Source of the DNA: Paenibacillus thermotolerans
Lineage (GTDB): Bacteria > Bacillota > Bacilli > Paenibacillales > YIM-B00363
Direction of reading: 5' to 3'
Assembly (NCBI RefSeq): GCF_028745515.1
Contig: NZ_JAQZSG010000038.1
Coordinates: 1-41,329, forward strand
Length of the DNA: 41,329 nucleotides
Under the pieces are notes generated by a model. It searched no databases and had not been told where the DNA came from. It worked only from the letters and a program-made list of their open reading frames with translations. The position numbers were made by a program, and so were the translations under genes. This document shows, one piece after another, positions 1-8,049 of the stretch (position 1 is its first letter; every line of letters starts with the position of its first letter).

Positions 1-118
1 GATCCACCATCGTGCTCTCCCCAACTTTTATGCAAGGCTAGTGCTTGTAGTGTTGTTATTATTCCGATTCGTCCCGTTTCTGGCCCAATAGCAACTTGCA
101 GTATGCTTATTTTCCGAC

Positions 119-2032
119 TTACCTTTTTTCACGAATTTCATCGCAAATCCCGTCAATGATCTCCCGCAAATCTTTTGCCCCTAGATCCCCTTCGCCGCGC
201 TTCCGTACCGACACCTTGCCGGAAGAAGCTTCGTTCTCGCCGAGTACAAACATATAAGGAACCTTCTCCAGCTGCGCTTCACGGATTTTGTACCCCAGCT
301 TTTCGTTACGCTCGTCGATCTCCGCACGGATTCCGGCATCGCCGAGCGCCTGCTTTACCTGAAATGCATAATCAAGGTAGCGGTCCGACACCGGCAGCAG
401 CTTCGCTTGAACCGGCGCAAGCCATAGCGGGAAAGCGCCGCTGTAATGCTCCGTCAATATACCGATGAAACGGTCGATCGAACCGTATACGGCGCGATGA
501 ATGACGACCGGCCGATATTTCCGGTTATCCTCTCCGATGTACGACAAGTCGAACTTCTCGGGCATTTGGAAATCCAGCTGGATCGTTGCGCATTGCCAGC
601 TCCGTTTCAACGCGTCCAGGATGTGAAAATCTATTTTAGGTCCGTAGAAGGCGCCGTCTCCTTTATTCGTCCGATAAGAGATCCCCCTTCCGTCCAATAC
701 GTTCCGAAGCGCGCTTTCCGCTTGGTTCCAAAGCTCCTCGGAGCCCATCGATTTTTCGGGGCGCGTGGACAGCTCGATGTTATACTCGAAGCCGAAAACC
801 TCGTAAATTTGGCCGACCAGCCCGATGACACGGCCGATTTCTTCTTCAATTTGGTCGGGACGGACAAAGATGTGAGCGTCATCCTGGCAAAACGTCCGTA
901 CGCGCATCAACCCGTTCAAAGCGCCCGAAAACTCGTGCCTGTGCACTTGGCCGAATTCGGCGATACGAAGCGGAAGCTCGCGGTATGAGCGAAGGCTGTT
1001 TTTGAAAATGAGCATGTGCCCCGGACAGTTCATCGGCTTCAGCGCAAATTTCGTCTCGTCAACCTCGGTAAAGTACATATTTTCGTGGTAATGGTCCCAA
1101 TGGCCGGATCGCTCCCATAGCCGCTGATTCATCATGAACGGAGTGCGGACCTCTTCGTAATCGTTCTTTGTCTGCAGCTCGCGGGAGAAGCTTTCAAGCG
1201 CGGTCCGGACAAGCATTCCCTTCGGCAAATAAAACGGCATTCCCGGCGCCTCTTCCGAAAACATGAACAACCCTAACTCTTTGCCGAGCTTTCGGTGATC
1301 CCGCTTCTTCGCTTCTTCAAGCAGCCGCAAATGCTCATCGAGCTGACCTTTCTTCGGAAATGAAGTGCCGTAGATGCGCTGCAGCATCTTGTTGTTCGAG
1401 TCCCCGCGCCAATAGGCGCCGGCCACGCTCGTTAGCTTGAACGCTTTGATTCGGCCTGTGGACGGAAGATGCGGTCCGCGGCAAAGATCGACGAACTCCC
1501 CTTGACGGTAAACGGTAATGACGGCATCCTCGGGCAAAGCACGGATGAGCTCCAGCTTAAGCGGCTCTTGCAGCCGATCGAACAGCTGCAGCGCTTCCTC
1601 GCTGCTAACCGCGCTCCGAACGATCGGCAAATTTTCCTCAACGATGCTCTCCATTTCTTTCTCGATTGCGGCGAGGTCTTCGCCTGAGAGCGGCTTTTCG
1701 ATATCGACGTCGTAATAAAAGCCGTCCTCAATCACCGGTCCGATTCCGAGCTTCACCGCCTCATTCCCGTAAATGCGCTTTATCGCTTGCGCCATCAGAT
1801 GAGCCGTACTGTGACGGTACACCTCCAGCCCGTCCTTGCTGTCGAGAGTAATAACTTCTATTACGCTGTCTTCCTCAATCGGAGTATGGAGATCCGCCGG
1901 CTTCCCGTTCACTTTTCCCGCCACTGCTTCTTTCTTTAATTTGGCGCTGATGGTCTCCGCCACTTGTTCAATGGTCGTACCTCGCTCGAATTCCCGTACG
2001 TCGCCGTTCGTTAACGTCACTTTGATTGCCAT
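119..2032 (-). CDS. thrS: Threonine--tRNA ligase
   Basis: Charges tRNA-Thr with threonine in the cytoplasm. The 637-residue product has the expected order: N-terminal TGS domain (MAIKVTLTNGDVREFERG), the HxxxH-type editing domain (YRHSTAHLMAQAIKR), the class II catalytic core with the zinc-site cysteine in ALKPMNCPGHM, and a C-terminal anticodon-binding domain. Full length for the family. The open frame runs 36 codons further upstream, but that extension lies inside the T-box leader. The ATG at 2032 is preceded by a GGAGGG site about 8 bases away and begins the conserved TGS sequence, so it is the start. Expression is predicted to be controlled by the two T-box leaders between 2076 and 2619. 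Confidence 0.97.
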   Translation of the reverse strand: MAIKVTLTNGDVREFERGTTIEQVAETISAKLKKEAVAGKVNGKPADLHTPIEEDSVIEVITLDSKDGLEVYRHSTAHLMAQAIKRIYGNEAVKLGIGPVIEDGFYYDVDIEKPLSGEDLAAIEKEMESIVEENLPIVRSAVSSEEALQLFDRLQEPLKLELIRALPEDAVITVYRQGEFVDLCRGPHLPSTGRIKAFKLTSVAGAYWRGDSNNKMLQRIYGTSFPKKGQLDEHLRLLEEAKKRDHRKLGKELGLFMFSEEAPGMPFYLPKGMLVRTALESFSRELQTKNDYEEVRTPFMMNQRLWERSGHWDHYHENMYFTEVDETKFALKPMNCPGHMLIFKNSLRSYRELPLRIAEFGQVHRHEFSGALNGLMRVRTFCQDDAHIFVRPDQIEEEIGRVIGLVGQIYEVFGFEYNIELSTRPEKSMGSEELWNQAESALRNVLDGRGISYRTNKGDGAFYGPKIDFHILDALKRSWQCATIQLDFQMPEKFDLSYIGEDNRKYRPVVIHRAVYGSIDRFIGILTEHYSGAFPLWLAPVQAKLLPVSDRYLDYAFQVKQALGDAGIRAEIDERNEKLGYKIREAQLEKVPYMFVLGENEASSGKVSVRKRGEGDLGAKDLREIIDGICDEIREKR

Positions 2033-2075
2033 GTCACAAGCCCTCCGTTCTTGGATTTGATTTGTATGTGAACAC

Positions 2076-2330
2076 AAAAATACGCACTTATCCCGCAAGG
2101 GACGAGCGCGCTCGTGGTTCCACCCTAATTCGATTCGCACGAATCGCGAATCCTTAGCTCATTCTATAACGGGAACACCCGGCGACCTATACTTTCAAGA
2201 CTGAGAAGCTTGATTTCCAGATCGCAGCTGCAAGGCGGTAAATCGATACGATTGCCGAAGGGGATTTCAGCCGGTTGTCCCCTCTCTCTGGACGGCGCTC
2301 GATAACGATCCATGTCCTTGGTCATCGCTT
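2076..2330 (-). promoter_or_regulatory. T-box riboswitch, thrS-proximal copy
   Basis: The minus strand carries the T-box core AGGGTGGAACCACGAG (2111-2126). It is followed by a G+C-rich hairpin around the loop TTGC and a T-run at 2076-2082, the usual antiterminator/terminator arrangement. Upstream are an AGAGAG segment and a candidate specifier codon ACC (threonine, 2237-2239). Uncharged tRNA-Thr is expected to stabilise the antiterminator and permit thrS transcription. The specifier was chosen by its identical context in both copies, not by folding. Confidence 0.9.
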
Positions 2331-2347
2331 TTCATCGGTATTTGAAA

Positions 2348-2619
2348 ACAAAAAAACGCGCTTATCCCGCAAGGGACGAGCGCGCTCGTGGTTCCACCCT
2401 AAATTCGATCCGCACGGATGGCGAATCCTCATCAAACTCGATAACGGGATTTCCCGGCGACATATACTCTCAAGGCTGTGAGGAGCTTGATTTCCACATC
2501 GCAGCTGCAAGGCGGTAAATTCTTATGATAACCGAAGAGGATTTCAGCCTGCTGTCCTCTCTCTCTGAACGGTCTCGATAAAGAATTGTTGTCCTTGGTC
2601 GTAGCTTTTGTTGAATCTG
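2348..2619 (-). promoter_or_regulatory. T-box riboswitch, promoter-proximal copy
   Basis: A second complete T-box leader lies directly upstream of the first. The T-box core is at 2385-2400. Its terminator stem, CGCGCTCGTCCC paired with GGGATAAGCGCG, is better paired than in the proximal copy and is followed by a T-run at 2348-2356. The candidate specifier is again ACC (2514-2516). The two copies are similar over most of their length, which points to duplication. In series they would give two termination decisions before thrS. Confidence 0.9.
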
Positions 2620-2649
2620 ATTATAAGCACGGAATAAGAAAGGTGTCAA
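2620..2649 (-). promoter_or_regulatory. Consensus sigma-A promoter for thrS leader
   Basis: On the minus strand there is a perfect -35 TTGACA (2644-2649) and a perfect -10 TATAAT (2620-2625), 18 bp apart, just upstream of the first T-box. So strong a promoter fits a gene regulated mainly by attenuation. Confidence 0.85.
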
Positions 2650-2745
2650 GAGATACAATTCAACCTAAATGATTGCGCAGAAAGTGTGTTAGTTTGGAGA
2701 AGAGGACATCCGGGGATTTCAGCCCGACTGCCGACCGCCCCTCAT

Positions 2746-3294
2746 CTAATGAATATCCATCCATACCCGATGTATGCTGGGAATATCCTCGACGAACGAA
2801 AGACGGTACACATCCGGATTGGACAAAGCTTCCCACTCTGCGAACCCGATCCGGCTATCGTAATATTTAAGCAGCAGCGACATCAAATTCCCATGCGTAA
2901 CGATGACGACGTTCTTATATCCGCTGTTCAAAACCTCCGTAACTGCGCTGACGGCACGGCCCATGGCCGTGCTGCTTGCTTCTCCGCCTACATAACGTAA
3001 ATCCAAGTCATCGAACGTATTGCGAAGCAGCTCGCGCCAATCGGGACGGTTCCCGCCGGACAAGATTCTCTCCGTTAATCTTTCATCCATAGCGATTTCA
3101 AGACCAAGCCGATCCGCAAGCGGTTTTACGGTACGGTAGGCTCTATCAAACGGACTTGAAACGATATAATCGATCGGTTTGTCCGAGAAAAACTCGGCTA
3201 GCTTTTCCGCCTGACGGACGCCTTCCGCAGTTAAAGGTGCATCGGCCGCCTGCCCTTCCGCTTTGCAGTGGCGCACAATGTAAACATGTTTCAC
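2746..3294 (-). CDS. Histidine phosphatase family protein
   Basis: A 182-residue protein of the phosphoglycerate-mutase-like histidine phosphatase superfamily. The N-terminus KHVYIVRHCKAEG holds the catalytic RH pair (R8, H9), with Cys where most members have Gly. The second catalytic histidine is in VIVTHGN near residue 130. The substrate cannot be told from sequence. It lies 13 bp downstream of the ANT(6)-like gene on the same strand, so the two are probably one transcript. A GGAGGT site precedes the start. Confidence 0.85.
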   Translation of the reverse strand: MKHVYIVRHCKAEGQAADAPLTAEGVRQAEKLAEFFSDKPIDYIVSSPFDRAYRTVKPLADRLGLEIAMDERLTERILSGGNRPDWRELLRNTFDDLDLRYVGGEASSTAMGRAVSAVTEVLNSGYKNVVIVTHGNLMSLLLKYYDSRIGFAEWEALSNPDVYRLSFVEDIPSIHRVWMDIH

Positions 3295-3307
3295 GTACGA
3301 TACCTCC

Positions 3308-4189
3308 TTAATATATTCCTCTCGCGTCAGAAGGCAGCTCCTTTACCCGCTCAAGGTAGCTTGTCATGTTCACATCTTCACGAATTTCATACGTATATCC
3401 GAAACACTCCGCGACATCCTTGGCTGTAATTCGGAACAACTCGCACGCCGCGAAGACCGAATTCCACATGTTGTCGTAGTCGCTGTCAGAATACGTTGCC
3501 TTGTACATATTCCAATACGGCTCCGGTAAGTAGCGCTTAAAATATTTGCCCATCTTCCCCGGAGACACTTGAAAATCATGCTTCGTGCCGATCCACCATG
3601 ACACCATTTCATCCAGCGGCTTCCTCACAATGGTATCGAACATGAGCTTGGCGTACGGCAATTCGTCGCGCCATATGCCTTTTGCGACATTTTGCAGACA
3701 CCACCAAAATTCATTGCAGCTGCCCAAGTATAACGGCTCCGAAGGCTTTTTCACATGGTAGTCGACATCCGTAGGGGCAGGGATGCTCGGCAGGCAGTGA
3801 TCTTTATCCAGTAAAGGAAGCGTCAGCTTATCGCTGACGTACCCATCCATCATCGATTGTTTCGTTTCAATGTGAAGGTCGATCCGATTTCCGTCCTTAA
3901 ACAGCATGAGATACGTATAAGACCGCGAAAAATCCGCGTTTCTCCCTAACGCTCTGTCAATTTTATCGGGTTCTTGCTTGATGAGCAGCTCGCCGAATAC
4001 GTTGATCCAATCTTCATCTTTAATAAAAGAGGCCGTCTCCGTTACCACATAAACAATATCATAGTCCTGAAAAATGTCCGCGAGGGCATTAGGGTTTGTG
4101 CGCGACCCGTTCATATAAACCGCACGAATCCGCTCATCCTTTTCAGCAACTCCTAAGATCAGATCGAACATTTCTTTCTCGCTTCTCAT
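3308..4189 (-). CDS. Aminoglycoside 6-adenylyltransferase (ANT(6)/AadK-like)
   Basis: A 293-residue nucleotidyltransferase resembling Bacillus subtilis AadK, which adenylylates streptomycin. The signature is a GSR at residues 28-30 followed by DYD (D42, D44), the metal-binding pair of the polymerase-beta fold. Later family landmarks are present: CNEFWWCLQNVAKGIWRDEL and the FKRYLPEPYWNMYKATYS stretch. GGAGGT lies 8 bases before the ATG. Chromosomal homologues often give only low-level resistance or act on other small molecules, so the resistance phenotype is inferred. Confidence 0.85.
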   Translation of the reverse strand: MRSEKEMFDLILGVAEKDERIRAVYMNGSRTNPNALADIFQDYDIVYVVTETASFIKDEDWINVFGELLIKQEPDKIDRALGRNADFSRSYTYLMLFKDGNRIDLHIETKQSMMDGYVSDKLTLPLLDKDHCLPSIPAPTDVDYHVKKPSEPLYLGSCNEFWWCLQNVAKGIWRDELPYAKLMFDTIVRKPLDEMVSWWIGTKHDFQVSPGKMGKYFKRYLPEPYWNMYKATYSDSDYDNMWNSVFAACELFRITAKDVAECFGYTYEIREDVNMTSYLERVKELPSDARGIY

Positions 4190-4358
4190 ATTCCGTGACC
4201 TCCATATAAGCGGTAATGGGCCCTAAAAATTCGGATTTATTACCAAATATACAGGCCATTTACGCATCGAACAATATATCGCCCCACCGCGGTGACGAAT
4301 TAACGGAATAATTTTTTTCCATGTAATCTTTCTTCTATCCCTGCCGTACATTGTGGTG

Positions 4359-4364
4359 TATAAT
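4359..4364 (+). promoter_or_regulatory. Probable -10 box for the ABC exporter operon
   Basis: A perfect TATAAT lies about 70 bp before the preferred TTG start of the first exporter gene. No good -35 box is visible at 17-18 bp. A transcript starting near 4370 would exclude the longer GTG frame start at 4353. Confidence 0.45.
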
Positions 4365-4433
4365 TCACTTTGTTTGTTCATCGAATTAATGAAGTTGCAA
4401 CAAAGACAGAACATACGGAAACAGGTGATTGAA

Positions 4434-6203
4434 TTGTTCGAATTAAAATGGCTGTGGAAGAACCTGGCGGGAAACCGAATCCGGTATATCGCCGCTCTCT
4501 TCCTCTCGGTAGTGGTCTCATCAATGACGATCGTTAATCCGTACATCAGCCAGCGTATCGTCGATACGTTTATTGCAGGAGAGAACGCCCTGCAAAATTT
4601 GACTGAAGAGCGCGGGCTGCTAATCTGGCTCATCATGGGCATGATCGGCTTCACGCTTTTGCGCACGGGGCTTTCATACGCAACTTCGATGCAGTACGAA
4701 AAATCTTCGCAAAACATGCTCTACAACATTCGTATTTTTCTGTACAACAAGATTCAAGGGCAGGATATGGAATATTACGACCATAACCGCACCGGCGATC
4801 TGATGACCAAGATGACCGGCGACCTGGAGATGGTACGCCACTCCTTGGCGTGGATTATCCGGACGATCATTGAATCGGTGACGGTTTTTGCGGTCGCGCT
4901 CATCTACTTTTTCTCCATTGACGTCGAACTGACGCTCTGGATGCTGATCTTGGCGCCGCCGTTATTTATCGTTGCCTTTCTGTTCGCCAAGCGGGTACGC
5001 CCGATGTACGTCGACCTGCGCGAGCGGCTGTCGCAGCTGAATACAACGACTCAGGAAAATATTTCCGGAAACCGTGTCGTGAAAGCTTTCGCCCGCGAGG
5101 AATATGAGATCGAGAAATTCCAAGAGAAGAACATCAATTATTCGACGGCGAATAAGAAAGCCGCTCTCGTATGGCTCGATTATTTTCCTTATTTGGAAAC
5201 GATCGCGCAGGGCTTCGTTGTGATTCTGATTCTGGTCGGCGGTTTGTTCGTCATGAACGGGCGGATTACCTTCGGTGAGTTTGCAGCGTTCAACGGGTTG
5301 ATTTGGGCCATATCCAACCCGATGCGCAACATCGGCATCATTATTAACGATATCCAGCGGTTTTTCGCAAGCTTGGCCAAAATCATGGAGGTTTACTACG
5401 CCAAGCCGAACATCGTCAACGAGCATAACGCCGTGAACAAAAGCCGTTATAGCGGACGGGTACAATTCGATCACGTCACCTTCAAATACGACAATACGAC
5501 CGTGCTTCACGATGTGAGCTTTACGGTTGAACCCGGAGAAACGGTTGCCATAATGGGCCCGACGGGCTCAGGCAAAACGACGATCATCAAGCTCATTCCG
5601 CGATTCTACGACGTTGCCGAAGGGCGCGTACTCGTCGACGGCGTCGACGTGCGCGAGCTGGAGCTTGACGAGCTGCGCGGAAACATCGGCATAGCGACGC
5701 AGGACGTTCTGTTGTTTTCCGATACGATCGACGGGAACATCGCGTACGGCGACCCCGACCTACCGGAAGAGGAAACCTTTAAAAATGCAAGGCTTGCCGC
5801 CGCACACGATTTCATCGTCAAAATGCCGGAAGGGTATGACACGATTATCGGTGAGCGCGGAGTCGGCCTCTCCGGCGGGCAAAAGCAGCGCATCGCTCTC
5901 GCGCGCGCGCTCGCCGTCCGGCGTCCGATCCTCATTCTGGACGATACGACGTCCGCCGTCGATCTCGAGACGGAGGAGCACATTCAAAAAAGCTTACGGG
6001 AGCTTGATCACCCCTGCACGAAGATCATCATCGCTCAGCGGGTATCCACTACGGCGCAAGCCGACCGCATTCTGATCGTTGACGGCGGCCGCATCATCGA
6101 GGAAGGCACCCACGCCGAGCTGCTGGCGAAGCGCGGTTACTATTACGAAGTGTTTATGCTGCAAAACGAGGGCATCGAAAGACAGGTGAGCACCAATGGC
6201 TAG
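4434..6203 (+). CDS. ABC exporter half-transporter, degenerate-site subunit (BmrC/YheI-like)
   Basis: Half-size ABC exporter: an N-terminal transmembrane domain of about six helices, then an ATPase domain. Walker A is GPTGSGKTT, the signature is LSGGQKQRIALARAL, and Walker B reads ILILDDTTSAVD. The residue after Walker B is Asp instead of the catalytic Glu, and the switch histidine is Gln (IIIAQRVST). This is the degenerate pattern of the BmrC/TM287 side of heterodimeric exporters. The frame is open from a GTG at 4353, but only the TTG at 4434 has an AGGTG site at good spacing, giving 589 residues; an ATG at 4389 is possible. It overlaps the partner gene by 8 bp. Confidence 0.88.
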   Translation: MFELKWLWKNLAGNRIRYIAALFLSVVVSSMTIVNPYISQRIVDTFIAGENALQNLTEERGLLIWLIMGMIGFTLLRTGLSYATSMQYEKSSQNMLYNIRIFLYNKIQGQDMEYYDHNRTGDLMTKMTGDLEMVRHSLAWIIRTIIESVTVFAVALIYFFSIDVELTLWMLILAPPLFIVAFLFAKRVRPMYVDLRERLSQLNTTTQENISGNRVVKAFAREEYEIEKFQEKNINYSTANKKAALVWLDYFPYLETIAQGFVVILILVGGLFVMNGRITFGEFAAFNGLIWAISNPMRNIGIIINDIQRFFASLAKIMEVYYAKPNIVNEHNAVNKSRYSGRVQFDHVTFKYDNTTVLHDVSFTVEPGETVAIMGPTGSGKTTIIKLIPRFYDVAEGRVLVDGVDVRELELDELRGNIGIATQDVLLFSDTIDGNIAYGDPDLPEEETFKNARLAAAHDFIVKMPEGYDTIIGERGVGLSGGQKQRIALARALAVRRPILILDDTTSAVDLETEEHIQKSLRELDHPCTKIIIAQRVSTTAQADRILIVDGGRIIEEGTHAELLAKRGYYYEVFMLQNEGIERQVSTNG

Positions 6204-7971
6204 GAATAAATTCGACATCGACGAAAATTTGGAGTCGCCCTTTGACATCAAGCATTTCCGACGGGCGATGGTGTACATCAGAAAGCAGCAAAAGCCGATG
6301 ATTATCGCCTTTGTTCTTAGCGCTCTATCGGCGGGCATCGGGCTGACCGCTCCTCTCATCATGCAGCATGTCATCGATGTAATCATCCCTGAGAAAGCCG
6401 TCGCTTCGCTGATCGGATTCTCTGCGCTGATACTGCTCACCATCGTGGTCAGTGTCATTCTCGCCACGATCCGCTCGCGCATTATGACGAGCGTCGGGCA
6501 GGATATTATTTTTGACATCCGTTCCGATTTGTTCAAGCATTTGCAGGAGCTGCCGTTCAAATATTACGACGACCGCCCGCAAGGCAAAATTCTCATCCGC
6601 GTCGTCAACTACGTCAATTCGGTTTCGGATGTACTGTCTAACGGTATTATCAACTTCATTCTAGAAATCTTGAACTTGATTTTCATCGCCATCTTTATGT
6701 TCGCCGTGGACGTTCGGCTTTCGTTAGTCATCTTGGCAGGGCTGCCGCCCTTCCTCGGCATTATGCTGCTGATCAAAAATAAGCAGCGGCGGGCATGGCA
6801 GGCGGTTTCCAACAAAAGCTCCAATCTGAACGCCTATACGCAGGAAAGCATCACCGGCATCGGCGTGACGCAAATTTTTTCCCGAGAGCAGCGCAATGAA
6901 GGGATATTTACGCGACTTGCAACGAATTATCGAACGGAGTGGATACGGGCTCTAAGGCTCAACGCTCTAATACCGTTTTCGGTTGATAACTTAGCCACGA
7001 TCGTATTAGCATTGATTTATCTTGTAGGTTTGCTTGCGCTGGAACCCGGTGAAGTAACCTTCGGGGTCATTATCGCCATGAGCGGCTACGCATGGAGATT
7101 TTGGCAGCCGATTCTGAACTTGTCGAACTTGTACAACAGCTTCATCAACGGCGTAGCTTATCTTGAGCGCATATTCGAGACGTTGGATGAGCCGGTTACC
7201 GTGAAGGACGCTCCGGGAGCGAAGCGGCTGCCGCCCGTTCAAGGCAATGTAACCTTCGAGAACGTAACCTTCGGTTACGATCCGGGGATCAACATTCTGG
7301 AGAACGTGACCTTCGAGGTCAAAGCGGGAGAAAGCATCGCCTTGGTAGGACCGACGGGTGCGGGGAAAACAACGATCGTAAACCTGATCTCGCGCTTTTA
7401 CAACATTACCGGAGGCAAGATTCTTGTCGACGGCAACGATATTTCACAGGTAACGCTGCAGTCGCTGCGCAGCCAAATGGGCATTATGCTGCAGGACAGC
7501 TTCATATTCTCCGGGACGATTATGGACAATATTCGTTACGGCAAGCTTGACGCAACGGAGGAAGAAATTATCGCCGCCGCCAAAACGGTTCGTGCCGACG
7601 ATTTCATCCGCGAGTTCGAGCAAGGCTACCAGACGGAAGTCAACGAGCGCGGCTCGAAGCTTTCGCAAGGCCAACGGCAGCTTATCTCTTTTGCTCGGAC
7701 GCTCTTGGCTAACCCGCGCATTCTGATCTTGGACGAGGCCACCTCGTCGATCGACGCGAAGACCGAGCGGTTGCTCCAGCAGGGGTTGAACGAGCTGCTT
7801 AAAGGACGCACGTCGTTCATTATCGCGCACCGGCTGTCCACCGTGAAAAACTGCGACCGCATCATGTACGTGTCGGACAAAGGCATCGCGGAGGCCGGCT
7901 CGCACGATGAACTAATCGCGCGGCGCGGCTTGTATTATAAGCTGTATACGGCGCAAAAGATGGAAGCGTAA
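6196..7971 (+). CDS. ABC exporter half-transporter, catalytic subunit (BmrD/YheH-like)
   Basis: A 591-residue partner of the preceding half-transporter, with a transmembrane domain followed by an ATPase domain. Walker A is GPTGAGKTT. Walker B is ILILDEATSSID with the catalytic Glu, and the switch histidine is present (IIAHRLST). Its signature motif is the deviant LSQGQRQ instead of LSGGQ. With the partner's Asp this makes one degenerate and one active ATP site, as in BmrCD and TM287/288. The ATG lies inside the end of the upstream gene. The likely role is drug or lipid export; the substrate is unknown. Confidence 0.9.
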   Translation: MARNKFDIDENLESPFDIKHFRRAMVYIRKQQKPMIIAFVLSALSAGIGLTAPLIMQHVIDVIIPEKAVASLIGFSALILLTIVVSVILATIRSRIMTSVGQDIIFDIRSDLFKHLQELPFKYYDDRPQGKILIRVVNYVNSVSDVLSNGIINFILEILNLIFIAIFMFAVDVRLSLVILAGLPPFLGIMLLIKNKQRRAWQAVSNKSSNLNAYTQESITGIGVTQIFSREQRNEGIFTRLATNYRTEWIRALRLNALIPFSVDNLATIVLALIYLVGLLALEPGEVTFGVIIAMSGYAWRFWQPILNLSNLYNSFINGVAYLERIFETLDEPVTVKDAPGAKRLPPVQGNVTFENVTFGYDPGINILENVTFEVKAGESIALVGPTGAGKTTIVNLISRFYNITGGKILVDGNDISQVTLQSLRSQMGIMLQDSFIFSGTIMDNIRYGKLDATEEEIIAAAKTVRADDFIREFEQGYQTEVNERGSKLSQGQRQLISFARTLLANPRILILDEATSSIDAKTERLLQQGLNELLKGRTSFIIAHRLSTVKNCDRIMYVSDKGIAEAGSHDELIARRGLYYKLYTAQKMEA

Positions 7972-7975
7972 TAAG

Positions 7976-8015
7976 GCAAGCCCCCGATTCCTTGTTGATG
8001 GAATCGGGGGCTTGC
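7976..8015. terminator. Bidirectional terminator
   Basis: A perfect 16-bp inverted repeat (arms 7976-7991 and 8000-8015, GCAAGCCCCCGATTCC) lies between the convergent exporter operon and the sulfatase-fusion gene. It is placed to end both. Confidence 0.85.
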
Positions 8016-8049
8016 TTCTCATTATGGCACAACGGTGTTTGTAAAATTG

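Noticed and set aside
446-988. 180-codon frame opposite thrS, and similar long frames opposite jetC and the sulfatase fusion
   Set aside because: These are antisense frames of clearly real genes, without ribosome binding sites or family resemblance.
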